Origin: an uncultured Pseudomonadales bacterium
Lineage (GTDB): Bacteria > Pseudomonadota > Gammaproteobacteria > Pseudomonadales > Azotimanducaceae
DNA length: 64,000 bases
Assembly (NCBI GenBank): GCA_937775265.1
Contig: CALKBV010000013.1
Location: 1 to 64,000, forward strand
Direction of reading: 5' to 3'
Shown here: positions 25,646 through 38,043 of the stretch, one piece after another
Numbering within the stretch: position 1 is the first letter of the stretch
Layout of the letters: each line of letters opens with the position of its first letter
Made by a program: the position numbers and the translations under genes
The notes under the pieces: model-generated
What the model was told of the DNA's origin: nothing
Database searches by the model: none
The model's input: only the letters and a program-made list of their open reading frames with translations

Positions 25646-26539
25646 CTAGAGTCGAACGTCGTCCGATACATCGCGTACGAACAGGGTTTCCCCTTCGCTG
25701 GCATTGTCCTCTGCCACCAGGTCGTCCAGATTGTCTGCCACGCCCTCATTGAAAGATTCTGCGGCTGCGAAGATCCTGGGTAACAGGCTAGCGTCGCTGG
25801 TAGAGTTCAGGAAGAGCCGTTCTCGTCGCAGCACAAAGTGCACAGCGCGTTCAATGACGTCTTCGTCACGATAGGGTTCGTACCAGCTGAACTTTGGCGA
25901 GGGGTCATCCTCGCGCCATCTTCTTTTTGCAATTGCCTTGATGGTTTGTACCGCGATGCCCTTGTCTGCACACAATTTGTAAAGCGCCTCAAACTCTGCC
26001 TTGTATTGATCATCCTGCATCATCAGGTGGTAGTAGGGGAGCAGTACTGAAGCGAAATCGTACCTGGCGAGACTTTTTAAATGCATTTCTGCGATTCGAG
26101 TGCCATGACCGGTGATGCCGATAAACTTCACAAGACCTTCTTTCTGGGCTTGTTTTGCCGCTTCGAGCGCGCCGCCCGCGGCCATCACGGTATTCCAGTC
26201 AGCGTCCTGGGCAAGGTTATGAAACTGGATCAGGTCCAGCTGGTCGATTTGCATACGCACAAGGGATCGTTCAATGCTCCGTCGTGACATATCCCCATCA
26301 CGGTCGCCGGTCTTGCTCGCCAGAAAAACATCCTGCCGGTGATCCTGCAGGAAGTCGCGCAGCCTTAGTTCAGAGTCGCCATAACTGGCGGCGGTATCAA
26401 AGTGATTAATGCCCGCTTTTCTGACCATGTCGATGGTGCTGTCTGCTTTTTCCTGGCGCATCCCGCCTAAGGCAGCAGCGCCGAAAATGATTCGGCTGCT
26501 GTGGTGGCCGGTATTGCCGAAAGGGTGGGTAGGTATCAT
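25646..26539 (-). CDS. Aldo/keto reductase
   Basis: Protein of 297 residues with the AKR barrel tetrad: GINHFDTAASYGDSELRL (Asp and Tyr, about residues 44-61), FLASKTGDRDGD (Lys) and DLIQFHNLAQD (His). LVKFIGITGHGTR follows. It lacks the ferredoxin tail of the other AKR in the window. The substrate is not determined. It converges with larB, only six bases apart, so terminators must overlap coding sequence. Confidence 0.88.
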   Translation of the reverse strand: MIPTHPFGNTGHHSSRIIFGAAALGGMRQEKADSTIDMVRKAGINHFDTAASYGDSELRLRDFLQDHRQDVFLASKTGDRDGDMSRRSIERSLVRMQIDQLDLIQFHNLAQDADWNTVMAAGGALEAAKQAQKEGLVKFIGITGHGTRIAEMHLKSLARYDFASVLLPYYHLMMQDDQYKAEFEALYKLCADKGIAVQTIKAIAKRRWREDDPSPKFSWYEPYRDEDVIERAVHFVLRRERLFLNSTSDASLLPRIFAAAESFNEGVADNLDDLVAEDNASEGETLFVRDVSDDVRL

Positions 26540-26579
26540 CTGTTGCTCCGATTAATGCTAGACAATCGATCAGTGTATC

Positions 26580-27581
26580 TTAAGCGTCGGGTGCTTTGTA
26601 ATCCGCTCCGGCCGGCAGCGACTGAATAAATTTGATGCTGGCCTCTATGCACCAGTCGTTTCGTTGTGGGGCGGAAATATCGCCCACGAAAACATGCTGC
26701 GGCACTTCGATATCAATATCGACTGGGTGCAGTGCCTTGTGGTCGGCGCCCCATGTGTTGTGGAAGTTGATTGCAGCCTGATGGTTAATTGTCGGGTCGT
26801 CTTTCATGTAAAACGTCGCCAGGGGTGGTTGGCCGGAAGCTGGCTTTAGTTTGCGGACCCAGTCTACGACCTTCTGCATTTCTATAATGGCCTTCGAGCT
26901 ATATCGATGGGTCCAGTACCTTGCAACCTGTTCATTTTCCGGTTCCCAACTATGCTCTTTGCCGATGAGGTAATGTACCCATCGTTCGGCCCAGGGCCAG
27001 GTCAACAGGAATCCAAAGGGGCTTCTGACCTTGAAGTTAGGAGACAGAAATAGAAAAGCCTGCAGCTGGTCACGACGGGCAATGTGCTCATTCAGCCAGA
27101 CACACAGCGGAGCGCCGGTGGAAGTCGCGATCACAACAACCCTGTTACCGACCCGCGAAGCAATGTCCCAGCTGTCCGCCATCGACTGGAGCCACTGTTC
27201 TGCTGTGGCTTGCATCGAATTCTCGGAAAGCCCATGACCGGCAAGCCGGGCATAAACAACATTGGCGTTGAAATGGTCTGCGATGCGTTCCGTCACGGGC
27301 GCTATCTCCTGTCGGGTAGCAGAGAACCCATGCACGTAAAGGAAACAGAGGTCAGTGACACCTGGCTCGTTCGCCCAGTCGATCCGGGCATCGGTGCCTT
27401 CGATGACACCAGCATGTCCTGCTTCATGTTCGGTAAGCCAGGTTTCAAGTTCTGCCGGTCCAAGTGAGGCTGGAACCTGTGGGCCTGGCAGTTTGGAATC
27501 CAGTAATGGTCGGGGAGCGAACCAGAAAATGGCGATAATAACCGTCGCAAACAGGACAATGATCGTAACAATGGCTTCCAT
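26580..27581 (-). CDS. Alpha/beta hydrolase with N-terminal membrane anchor
   Basis: Protein of 333 residues. An N-terminal hydrophobic segment (about residues 4-22) probably anchors it in the membrane. The hydrolase core has the oxyanion strand FLYVHGFSATRQE near residue 79 and a nucleophile elbow VVVIATSTGAP near residue 147 (Ser in the TST turn). A final VPQHVFVGDISAPQRNDW may carry the catalytic His. The elbow is a variant of GxSxG. Substrate unknown; carboxylesterase or lysophospholipase-like activity is possible. It reads away from smc. Confidence 0.78.
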   Translation of the reverse strand: MEAIVTIIVLFATVIIAIFWFAPRPLLDSKLPGPQVPASLGPAELETWLTEHEAGHAGVIEGTDARIDWANEPGVTDLCFLYVHGFSATRQEIAPVTERIADHFNANVVYARLAGHGLSENSMQATAEQWLQSMADSWDIASRVGNRVVVIATSTGAPLCVWLNEHIARRDQLQAFLFLSPNFKVRSPFGFLLTWPWAERWVHYLIGKEHSWEPENEQVARYWTHRYSSKAIIEMQKVVDWVRKLKPASGQPPLATFYMKDDPTINHQAAINFHNTWGADHKALHPVDIDIEVPQHVFVGDISAPQRNDWCIEASIKFIQSLPAGADYKAPDA

Positions 27582-27739
27582 AGATTCTAGACCTGACCCT
27601 TCTGCGGTTGATAAGTGAAATTAATTGCTGAAAAAAGCAAGAATAGCTATTGCCCAGCGAGTATTTTTTATAAAATATATCTTTTCCATCTGTGTTAGTC
27701 GGGGCTGAGCGCACAGGTGTTGTGGAGTAAAGTAATTTT

Positions 27740-30700
27740 ATGCGATTGCAAGCAATTAAGCTCGCTGGTTTCAAATCATTTGTAGACCCTACAACAGTCC
27801 CCTTTCCCTCTAACCTTTGTGCCGTTGTTGGCCCGAATGGCTGCGGAAAATCGAACATCATTGATGCTGTGCGCTGGGTGATGGGGGAATCGTCGGCAAA
27901 GACGCTGCGTGGTGAATCGATGACGGACGTCATCTTCAATGGTTCCAACACGCGCAAGCCAGTAGGGCAAGCTAGCATTGAGCTGATGTTCGACAATACA
28001 GAGGGCCGGCTGTCCGGCGAATTTGCCGCGTACAGTGAAATCTCCGTGAAACGGGTCGTTACCCGTGATGCCCAGTCGGGCTATTTCCTGAACAACCAGA
28101 AATGCCGAAGAAAAGACATTACTGATCTGTTCCTGGGCACAGGTTTGGGTCCGAGAAGCTACTCTATTATCGAGCAGGGCATGATCAGTGACCTGATCGA
28201 GGCCAAGCCCGAGGATCTTCGAAGTTACCTTGAGGAAGCGGCCGGTATCTCCAAGTACAAGGAGCGTCGTAAGGAAACTGAACGACGTATACGTCACACC
28301 AAGGATAATCTTGACAGGCTGACGGACCTTCGTGATGAACTGGAACGTCAGCTAACCCACCTGGAACGCCAGGCGAAATCCGCCGAGCGTTACACCGAGC
28401 TAAAGAAAGAAGAACGTGAACTCAAGGCTGGACTGGCTGGGCTGAGGTGGAATGGCCTGACCGCGGATGTCAGCAAGCAGGACCATGAGGTCAATCGCCT
28501 GACGATTGAGCAGGAAGCACGAATCGCTGACCAACGGCATATCGGCGCAGAGATCGAATCCAAAAGAGCGGCCCTGGCTGAATTGTCTGATGAGTTGAAC
28601 GAAGTCCAGAAGCGTTACTACGATCACGGTACCGAAATTGCTCGTATAGAAGACAGTATTCAGTTCCAGAACGAACGCACACGCCAGCTGGGTACCGATC
28701 TTGATCAGGTTCTTGAGAACCTTGGGAAAGTAGCCACGGATCTTAATGCGGATGAGCTTCAGCTTGCCGCTTTCCGAGAGGACCTGGCGTCAACGTCGCC
28801 TCAGCAGAGCGAAATACAGTCACTCGAGATAGCCTCTGCCGAACGGTTTGTGTCTGCGGAACAGAACATGCAGGGCTGGCGGGAAGAGTGGGATGAATTT
28901 AATCAGACCGCCGCGGAAACAAGGCAAAGTGGTGAGGTCCAGCAATCACGTATTGAAGGGTTGGAGCAATCTGTTGATCGCGCTAATACCCGCATTGCTG
29001 TGCTTAGGGCTGATGTAGAACGGCTGTCTGGCAACACCACCGCAGGTGAAATCGGTCCCCTGGAGGAAATGCTGCAGACTCAGGAATCACAGCTCGAGCG
29101 TATCAATGCTGAGCTTGGTGGCCTGTCCCGAACGATCGAAAAACAGCGTGAAGAAAACCTGGCGCTGACCAGGTTGCTGGACGAGCGAAAAAGTGAACTA
29201 CAGTCACTGTCAGGCCGCCAGGCTTCTCTTGAAGCCCTGCAACAGGCAGCGTTGGGGCAGCAAGATGATGCAGAGGTTAACTGGCTTGAAAGACATGGTC
29301 TGGGTGACCAGAGCCGACTAGCAGAGAATATCCAGGTGGAAGACGGCTGGGATGCGGCGGTTGAAACCGTGCTGGGCGATCACCTGCAGGCTGTTTGTGT
29401 TGATGGGCTGGATGCCGTTTCAGCCTTACTTGGTGATTTCGGGAAAGGGCGCCTCAACTTTATTACGACCGGTGGTCCAGAGACGTTAGCGGAGCAGGTA
29501 CCCGTTGAGTCAGGATCATTGTTGTCCCGCATATCAGGAGACGCCACATTAGGTCCTCTTCTGCAGGGGATCAAAACAGCACCGGATCTTGCCTCTGCCA
29601 TGGCGATGCGTGGCAACCTTGGGCCGGGCGAGTCAATAGTGACGCCTGACGGGCTCTGGCTGGGTAAGAGCTGGCTGAGGGTGAACAAGGACAAGGATGC
29701 ACAGGCGGGCATCATCAAACGCCAGCAGGAACTTGTATCCTTGGCTGACAAGATCAGCCGTGCCACTGGCGATGTTGAACGACTTAATGGTGAGCTGGAC
29801 TCAGGCATGGCCAGTCTTCAGCAGGCTGAGTCTGAACGCGACCAGCAACAGAAGCGATTGTCTGAACAGCAAAGAGCATTTGGAGAAACCCGCGCTCAAC
29901 TCGGTACCAAGCGCGTTCAGGCGGAACAGGTTCGTAACGACCTGGGCCGGGCCAACGCTGAAATTGGTGAAACGGTCGAGCACATGGAAACCGACCAGGA
30001 GTCATTGCGTGGTTCCCGCAACCGATTACAAGTTGCACTGGACGCAATGGAAGCCGATACGTTCCGTCGTGATGAACTGGTTAAGCGAAGGGAATCCATC
30101 ACATTTGAGCTGAATGAAGCCCGGGAAAAAGCCAAAACCGACAGTAATGCAGCCCATCAACTGGCGTTGCGTGTGCAGTCACTTAACTCGAAAATATCAT
30201 CGACAGAGCAGGCGATGGCGCGGTTGTCGGACCAGGAAGAAGTTCTCAAAAACCGCAAGACTGGCCTCGAAGAGAGCATTCGTTCCAGCGAAGAGCCACA
30301 GGGGCTGCTTAAAACAGAGCTCGATTCTCAACTCGAGAAACGCCTCAGCGTTGAGAATCAACTGGCCACCGTTCGCCAGAAAACTGAAGCGACCGAACAC
30401 CAGATTCGCGAACTGAACCAGAATCACGCCGGGATTGAAGAACAGATCGAAGTCGTGCGTTCCAGCCTTGAAAGAGTCAGGCTGGAACGCCAGACACTTG
30501 AAGTTCGAAGAACGACCATTAAGGAACAGCTCGAGGAAGATAAGCAGGTTCTCGATGAACTGCTTGCCCGAATACCGGAGGAAGCCAATGAGGAAGAATG
30601 GGAGCAGAGGCTGGTTCGTATGGGTAACAGGATTCAACGCCTTGGTGCTATTAATCTTGCGGCGATCGATGAGTACAAGGTGCAGTCTGAGCGCAAGTTA

Positions 30701-31255
30701 TACCTTGATGCACAAAACGAAGACCTGGAAAAAGCGCTGGCAACGCTGGAGAACGCCATCCGGAAAATCGACATTGAGACAAGAACCCGATTCAAGGAAA
30801 CGTTCGACAAGGTTAATTCGAAGCTGCAGCAGCTGTTCCCCAAACTGTTTGGCGGAGGTCACGCTTACCTTGAAATGACCGGAGAAGACTTGCTGGATAC
30901 CGGTGTTGGCATCATGGCCAGACCACCCGGAAAACGTAATGCCAGCATTCACCTGCTGTCTGGCGGGGAGAAAGCACTCACGGCCATCGCGCTGGTGTTT
31001 TCAATCTTCAGCCTCAACCCTGCGCCTTTCTGTTTACTGGATGAGGTTGATGCGCCACTTGATGACGCCAATGTCGTTCGATATTCCGACCTGGTGAAGG
31101 AAATGTCTCGCACAGTACAATTTATCTACATCACCCATAATAAGGTCGCGATGGAAATGGGTGAACAGTTGATGGGCGTCACCATGCACGAGCCCGGCGT
31201 ATCCAGGCTAGTATCTGTTGATGTTGATGAAGCTATAGCATTGGCTGCTGTATAG
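27740..31255 (+). CDS. smc: Chromosome segregation ATPase SMC
   Basis: Protein of 1171 residues that condenses and segregates the chromosome with ScpA/ScpB. Walker A GPNGCGKSNI lies at residues 31-40, followed by a long coiled coil. The hinge is at about residues 495-640 (AVCVDGLDAVSALLGDFG and the later LGPGESIVTPDGLWLG), then the returning coil. The C-terminal signature LSGGEKALTAIALVF and Walker B PFCLLDEVDAPLDDANV follow. Heads and hinge are intact. Followed by zipA and ligA, a conserved gammaproteobacterial order. Confidence 0.96.
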   Translation: MRLQAIKLAGFKSFVDPTTVPFPSNLCAVVGPNGCGKSNIIDAVRWVMGESSAKTLRGESMTDVIFNGSNTRKPVGQASIELMFDNTEGRLSGEFAAYSEISVKRVVTRDAQSGYFLNNQKCRRKDITDLFLGTGLGPRSYSIIEQGMISDLIEAKPEDLRSYLEEAAGISKYKERRKETERRIRHTKDNLDRLTDLRDELERQLTHLERQAKSAERYTELKKEERELKAGLAGLRWNGLTADVSKQDHEVNRLTIEQEARIADQRHIGAEIESKRAALAELSDELNEVQKRYYDHGTEIARIEDSIQFQNERTRQLGTDLDQVLENLGKVATDLNADELQLAAFREDLASTSPQQSEIQSLEIASAERFVSAEQNMQGWREEWDEFNQTAAETRQSGEVQQSRIEGLEQSVDRANTRIAVLRADVERLSGNTTAGEIGPLEEMLQTQESQLERINAELGGLSRTIEKQREENLALTRLLDERKSELQSLSGRQASLEALQQAALGQQDDAEVNWLERHGLGDQSRLAENIQVEDGWDAAVETVLGDHLQAVCVDGLDAVSALLGDFGKGRLNFITTGGPETLAEQVPVESGSLLSRISGDATLGPLLQGIKTAPDLASAMAMRGNLGPGESIVTPDGLWLGKSWLRVNKDKDAQAGIIKRQQELVSLADKISRATGDVERLNGELDSGMASLQQAESERDQQQKRLSEQQRAFGETRAQLGTKRVQAEQVRNDLGRANAEIGETVEHMETDQESLRGSRNRLQVALDAMEADTFRRDELVKRRESITFELNEAREKAKTDSNAAHQLALRVQSLNSKISSTEQAMARLSDQEEVLKNRKTGLEESIRSSEEPQGLLKTELDSQLEKRLSVENQLATVRQKTEATEHQIRELNQNHAGIEEQIEVVRSSLERVRLERQTLEVRRTTIKEQLEEDKQVLDELLARIPEEANEEEWEQRLVRMGNRIQRLGAINLAAIDEYKVQSERKLYLDAQNEDLEKALATLENAIRKIDIETRTRFKETFDKVNSKLQQLFPKLFGGGHAYLEMTGEDLLDTGVGIMARPPGKRNASIHLLSGGEKALTAIALVFSIFSLNPAPFCLLDEVDAPLDDANVVRYSDLVKEMSRTVQFIYITHNKVAMEMGEQLMGVTMHEPGVSRLVSVDVDEAIALAAV

Positions 31256-31292
31256 TTATTTATAAACACGATCCAACTGCGGGGACCAAGCT

Positions 31293-32187
31293 GTGGATTT
31301 TGATTTAAGACAATGGCTGCTGATCCTGGGGCCGATATTTATCATCGGCGTGCTGCTGCATGGGTACTTTCGGATGCGATCAGGCCAGAATGATATCAAG
31401 ATGAAGCTCGACCGAAGCTTCCTGAGCAGGCAGGGTGAAGATCATGTTGTCGATGATTTAAGCCTGTTCAAAGCCGAACTACCTAATGGTGGGGCCCGTC
31501 TTCTTGATTCAAAGGCAAGCGCCGTAATCTCGGCAGATGATGTTCCCCTGCTGATCGGACTCTGTCGAACTTCCATCAATAAGTGCGACTTCATCCGTTG
31601 ATCTACCCAAGACCGACTCGCTCCCGGCGTCTACCCCGGAGCCCATTCCGGCGCCAGAAAAATCTGCCATTGACCATTCTGTTGATGAGGTGCCCGCCAA
31701 GGCTCCTCCTGCCAGGAAAGCGCCTAAGATCGAGGAAGATCAATCCGACGAAGAAACTGCCGCGCCGATACGCAAGCCGGAAATGTTTGTGGTGATATAT
31801 GTATTGGCGCTCGACGAGCCGTTTCTTGGGCAGGGTCTTGTGGAAGTTCTGCTCGATAGCGGCATGACCTTTGGTGAGATGGACATCTTTCACCAGTTGG
31901 ATGATCGAGGCGCACAGTTGTTCAGCCTTGCGAGTGCGGTTGAGCCGGGGACTTTTGACCTCTCGTCCCTTGATCAATTCTCTACACCGGGCATAAGCCT
32001 GTTCATGAGGGTACATGAGCTTGCGGCACCCTTGCAGGTACTTGATTCAATGTTGTCTGTCGCCAATAGGGTCGCCCAGGAGTTGAACGGGGAAGTGCGG
32101 GATGAGACCAGAAGCGTGATGACGCCGCAGACCATAGAACACTGTCGCCAATCCCTTACGGAATTTCTGTACAAGCATTCTGCGTGA
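31293..32187 (+). CDS. zipA: Cell division protein ZipA, frameshifted
   Basis: Inner-membrane anchor for FtsZ. The first frame starts at GTG 31293 with membrane segment QWLLILGPIFIIGVLLHGYF and ends at TGA 31601. The second frame gives the Pro-rich linker and the C-terminal FtsZ-binding domain (FVVIYVLALDEPFLGQGL; MTFGEMDIFHQL; SLFMRVHEL; FLYKHSA). Skipping one G in the GG at 31557-31558 joins them with DVPLLI followed by DSVELP, giving about 297 residues. Without correction neither half is functional. Since ZipA is normally essential and both halves are well conserved, a base-call error is likely. Position between smc and ligA supports identity. Confidence 0.88.
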
Positions 32188-32239
32188 GCAATCTTTTGGC
32201 CTCTGGCTAAACCAAGCGCGACACGCTACCTTACTGTGA

Positions 32240-34919
<2,680 letters not shown>

Positions 34920-35049
34920 TGGTCGTCTACCTGGCGTTTGTACCCCGCTGACCTTTTGTAGGTCCCACCAGAGCTAACCAAGTAACGCTCACAGGGCTGG
35001 TGCGTTTGCTCCTCGGTGAAGTGTTTCCACCATCCTTCCCGCCACCACC

Positions 35050-35114
35050 GTCATCTCGATTGGAGTGGCGCAGCCACGGAGAGACCTCCTGCTCGCGAAA
35101 TGTTACGGGTCGAG
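35050..35114 (+). repeat. Dispersed hairpin element, copy C (partial)
   Basis: Starts GTCATCTCGATTGGAG and continues with GTGGCGCAGCCACGGAGAG, the inverted form of the GGCTGCGC/CTCCGTGGC arm of copies A and B, then CTGCTCGCGA. GTGGC/GCCAC can pair. It is shorter than the other copies and probably truncated. Again it lies between convergent genes (SLT lipoprotein and ThDP enzyme). Confidence 0.65.
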
Positions 35115-35115
35115 T

Positions 35116-36735
35116 TTACTGCGCAGGCAATATGCTTCCCTGCATCGGTATTAGTTTCCTCATATCGATGTTGAGCAGTGTCGGTCCTGCACGGTCCATG
35201 GCTGACCCGAACGCCGCCTTGAACTCAGTCAAAGTTTCCACAGCCACCCCTGTCACACCCATACTTTCTGCCAGTCCGGCGAAATCTACCACCCCCAGAT
35301 CAGTGTCACTGTATCGGCCTTCAAACTGCTGGGACTGAAGGCCGCGAAGAACTCCGTAACCGCCGTCATTGAACACGCAGATCACCATTGGAAGCTGGTA
35401 CTGGGCCGCAGTGGCCAGTTCCGTTGCATGGAACATAAACCCACCATCACCGTGAACAACCACGGTTTTCTTGCCGGTGCCAGCGGCTGCCCCGACGGCT
35501 AAAGGAAGACCGGGACCTATCGCGGCAGAATTTGGACCGATGAAGGTTCGTGGTGCGTATATCGGCAAAAGCTGGTTAACAAAATTGTACGCGGGAACGG
35601 TTGTATCCCGGACGATCAGGGTATCCCTGGGCGCAAGTTCGCGTATGGCGTCCAGGATGCCTTCGTAGTCGGTACCCAACCGCTTCCTTAATTTTTGCCT
35701 GAGTTCACGGTTACTTGTCTGGATTTTTTCAACGAATTCAGGTGAGCAAGGCTGCGGGTTCATGGCAGCGTCAATCGCTGGCAGTATTTCCGCAGCAGCG
35801 CCGATCAGTGAGGCATCTGATTTGTGTACCCGATCAACGATCGATGCGTCGATATCAATATGAAGTAACTTGCCGGGCGGTTTGAGCGCGGCCCCCGAGC
35901 CGCCAACGCCAACCTGGAACCGGGTGCCAATCGCAATGGTCAGGTCAGCATCCATCATGTCGGCATGTAGTTTCCTGCTCTGGTACAGGTTACCAATGGC
36001 CAGCGAGTGATCCTCGGTAATGGCCCCCCTGCCGTTGGGTGTCATAAAAACAGGTGCCTGAAGTTTCTCGGCCAGGCGAGTTAACGCGTCAGAAGCGCCA
36101 CCATAGGTGACGCCGCCACCGGCGATGATGATTCGTTTGCGGCTGCCAGTAATTAGCGCAACGGCGCGATCAAGATCGCCGGTCATTTCAGGGTTAACAG
36201 GATTGAAGCCTTGCCCGCTCTCACTGACTTCAGCGTACTGCAGGTCAATTGGGATCTCGACGGCACCGGAAGATGGTCTGCCGGAACTGACGTCGTTCGC
36301 GACCTCCAGAATCGTATCTTCGATCCTTGAGGCGATTCGAACCGACTCGGCCCGCCGGGTAACCGTTCTGAGCATGGGCAGTTGTTCTTCCGCTTCGTGA
36401 ACATAACCCTGCGCTTTACCGTAGAACCCTGTTTCTGCCTGCCCGGTGATCAGCAGGACAGGGGAGGATGCATATTGGGCTTCGTAAAGTCCGGTCACGG
36501 TGTTGGTGGTCCCAGGTCCTGTACTGGCAATCGCAATACCGGTTTTACCGGTCGCGCGTGCATAGCCATCCGCAGCATGGGTGGCGCCCATTTCATGTCG
36601 GCAATCGATTATCTGGATAGTGCCATCGCGGGTGATGGCGTCGAAGATAGGCATGTTGTGAATGCTCACAATGCCAAAAACATGAGTGGCACCTATCTTC
36701 TTGAGAGCGCTGACTACGGCATCTGCTCCAATCAT
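35116..36735 (-). CDS. Thiamine-diphosphate-dependent enzyme, acetolactate-synthase-like
   Basis: Protein of 539 residues with all three domains of the ThDP pyruvate-oxidase/acetolactate-synthase group. RHEMGATHAADGYARATG near residue 46 carries the catalytic Glu, and STGPGTTNTVTGLYEA follows near residue 71. The central domain has RIIIAGGGVTYGGASDALT. The C-terminal ThDP/Mg site is HGDGGFMFHATELATA with VFNDGGYG about 30 residues later. It lacks a neighbouring small regulatory subunit gene, so a catabolic decarboxylase or ligase role is as likely as acetolactate synthesis. Substrate unknown. Monocistronic. Confidence 0.85.
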   Translation of the reverse strand: MIGADAVVSALKKIGATHVFGIVSIHNMPIFDAITRDGTIQIIDCRHEMGATHAADGYARATGKTGIAIASTGPGTTNTVTGLYEAQYASSPVLLITGQAETGFYGKAQGYVHEAEEQLPMLRTVTRRAESVRIASRIEDTILEVANDVSSGRPSSGAVEIPIDLQYAEVSESGQGFNPVNPEMTGDLDRAVALITGSRKRIIIAGGGVTYGGASDALTRLAEKLQAPVFMTPNGRGAITEDHSLAIGNLYQSRKLHADMMDADLTIAIGTRFQVGVGGSGAALKPPGKLLHIDIDASIVDRVHKSDASLIGAAAEILPAIDAAMNPQPCSPEFVEKIQTSNRELRQKLRKRLGTDYEGILDAIRELAPRDTLIVRDTTVPAYNFVNQLLPIYAPRTFIGPNSAAIGPGLPLAVGAAAGTGKKTVVVHGDGGFMFHATELATAAQYQLPMVICVFNDGGYGVLRGLQSQQFEGRYSDTDLGVVDFAGLAESMGVTGVAVETLTEFKAAFGSAMDRAGPTLLNIDMRKLIPMQGSILPAQ

Positions 36736-36865
36736 GACTGTTTCCTTTTTGGGAAGCAGTATGCCGCGCCTTAGGGTGTGATCACAACCGTGTCGGTCAC
36801 TGGGAGTAGGCTGTTCAGAGGCAGTTTGTAACGAGTAGCCTGTCCGTTTCTACTGTGCCCTGAGC

Positions 36866-38014
36866 CTATGGGGTTTCATAGGTTAGCCTGTAAATAACAT
36901 TGGCGTGGTCGTCTGCGATTAGCAGGCTGCCGTCGGGCATCTCCAGTATGTCCGTGGGTCTTCCCCAGGCCACGTTGTTCTTTAGCCAGCCGTCTATCAG
37001 GATAGTTGTTGCACCTGTTTCAGGGTTAACCATGGTGATGTTGTATCCCGTGTGTCCGGCCTTCGGGGTGCGGTTCCAGGAGCCATGCTCGGCAATGAAT
37101 ATTTCCCCCCGGTATCGCTCCGGAAACATGGTGCCGGTATAAAATTTCATGGCCAGTGGTGCGACATGGGGGCCCAGTTCTACCACAGGAGGTTCGACGG
37201 GAAATACCGGAGCACCAAATTCGGGGTCAATCACAGAGCTCGCGTGTATATAAGGGAACCCGAAATGTAAGCCTGCTTTAGGAGCCCGGTTGAGTTCGCA
37301 GGACGGTGTGTCGTCGCCAAGAAGGTCCCTGCCATTGTCCGTGAACCAAAGCTCACCGGTCCCAGGGTGCCAGCTGAAGCCGACCGTATTACGTACCCCA
37401 CTGGCGAATATTTCAGGCTTTAGTGGCTCGCGATTAAGGTCCAGGCTCATGATGGTCGCAAACCAGGGGTTTTCTTTTTCGCAGACATTGCAGGGGGCGC
37501 CAACATTGAAAAACAGTTGATCTTCAGGGCTGAACCCCAGGTATTTCCAGCCATGGTGTGTTTCTTCAGGCAGTTCGTCATAGAGGACAAAGGGTTCGGG
37601 GCTGGATTCAAACGTCTGGTCGATGTTTTGATAAACCAGGAGTTTATCGACCGCGCCGACATAGAGGTCGCCATCCTGGATAGCGATGCCGGTGGGCAGG
37701 GTCAGGTCATGGTCAATAGTCACCACTTTGTCTGCGGACCCATCCGAATTGGCATCAATTACGCCATATAGATTACCGGCGCGAAAGCTTCCAGCGTAGA
37801 CAATACCTGATTCGCTCAAGGCTAGCTGTCGTGGATTGGTCAGTTCTGCAAACACAGATATCTGAAACCCGGGGGGCAGTCTCAACGCTTCGAGTGGCAG
37901 ATCCTGGCTTCTGGCAAAACACGGAACAAGTAACAGCAGGCTGAAAACGTGCGGCGGAATTAGCCTGATCAGTCTCAGGCCTCTGCCCAATAGTGATATG
38001 ATCGTGGTCCACAT
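36866..38014 (-). CDS. Exported sorbosone/glucose dehydrogenase-like beta-propeller protein
   Basis: Protein of 382 residues with an N-terminal signal peptide ending ARSQD. The six-bladed propeller of the GSDH/L-sorbosone dehydrogenase family shows LPPGFQISVFAELTNPRQLA near residue 43, HHGWKYLGFSPEDQLFFNVG, GVRNTVGFSWHPGTGELWFT, IFIAEHGSWNR and LIADDHANVIYRLTYE. The family binds PQQ; direct PQQ ligands cannot be confirmed by eye. The frame extends to 38059, but ATG 38014 has AGGAG seven bases upstream and does not overlap dinG, so it is chosen. The substrate is unknown. Confidence 0.82.
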   Translation of the reverse strand: MWTTIISLLGRGLRLIRLIPPHVFSLLLLVPCFARSQDLPLEALRLPPGFQISVFAELTNPRQLALSESGIVYAGSFRAGNLYGVIDANSDGSADKVVTIDHDLTLPTGIAIQDGDLYVGAVDKLLVYQNIDQTFESSPEPFVLYDELPEETHHGWKYLGFSPEDQLFFNVGAPCNVCEKENPWFATIMSLDLNREPLKPEIFASGVRNTVGFSWHPGTGELWFTDNGRDLLGDDTPSCELNRAPKAGLHFGFPYIHASSVIDPEFGAPVFPVEPPVVELGPHVAPLAMKFYTGTMFPERYRGEIFIAEHGSWNRTPKAGHTGYNITMVNPETGATTILIDGWLKNNVAWGRPTDILEMPDGSLLIADDHANVIYRLTYETP

Positions 38015-38043
38015 GTTACTGCTCCTGATGATTTCCAATTCGT

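Noticed and set aside
26081..27467. Plus-strand frames (26081, 26155, 27084) opposite the AKR and hydrolase genes
   Set aside because: They lie fully opposite well-supported enzymes and show no recognisable motif.
30197..30637. 146-codon minus-strand frame inside smc
   Set aside because: It lies opposite a coiled-coil region with biased codons and shows no motif; smc itself is strongly supported.
31540..31610. Programmed frameshifting in zipA (and similarly argG, prlC)
   Set aside because: No slippery heptamer or downstream structure is evident, and these genes are not known to use recoding.
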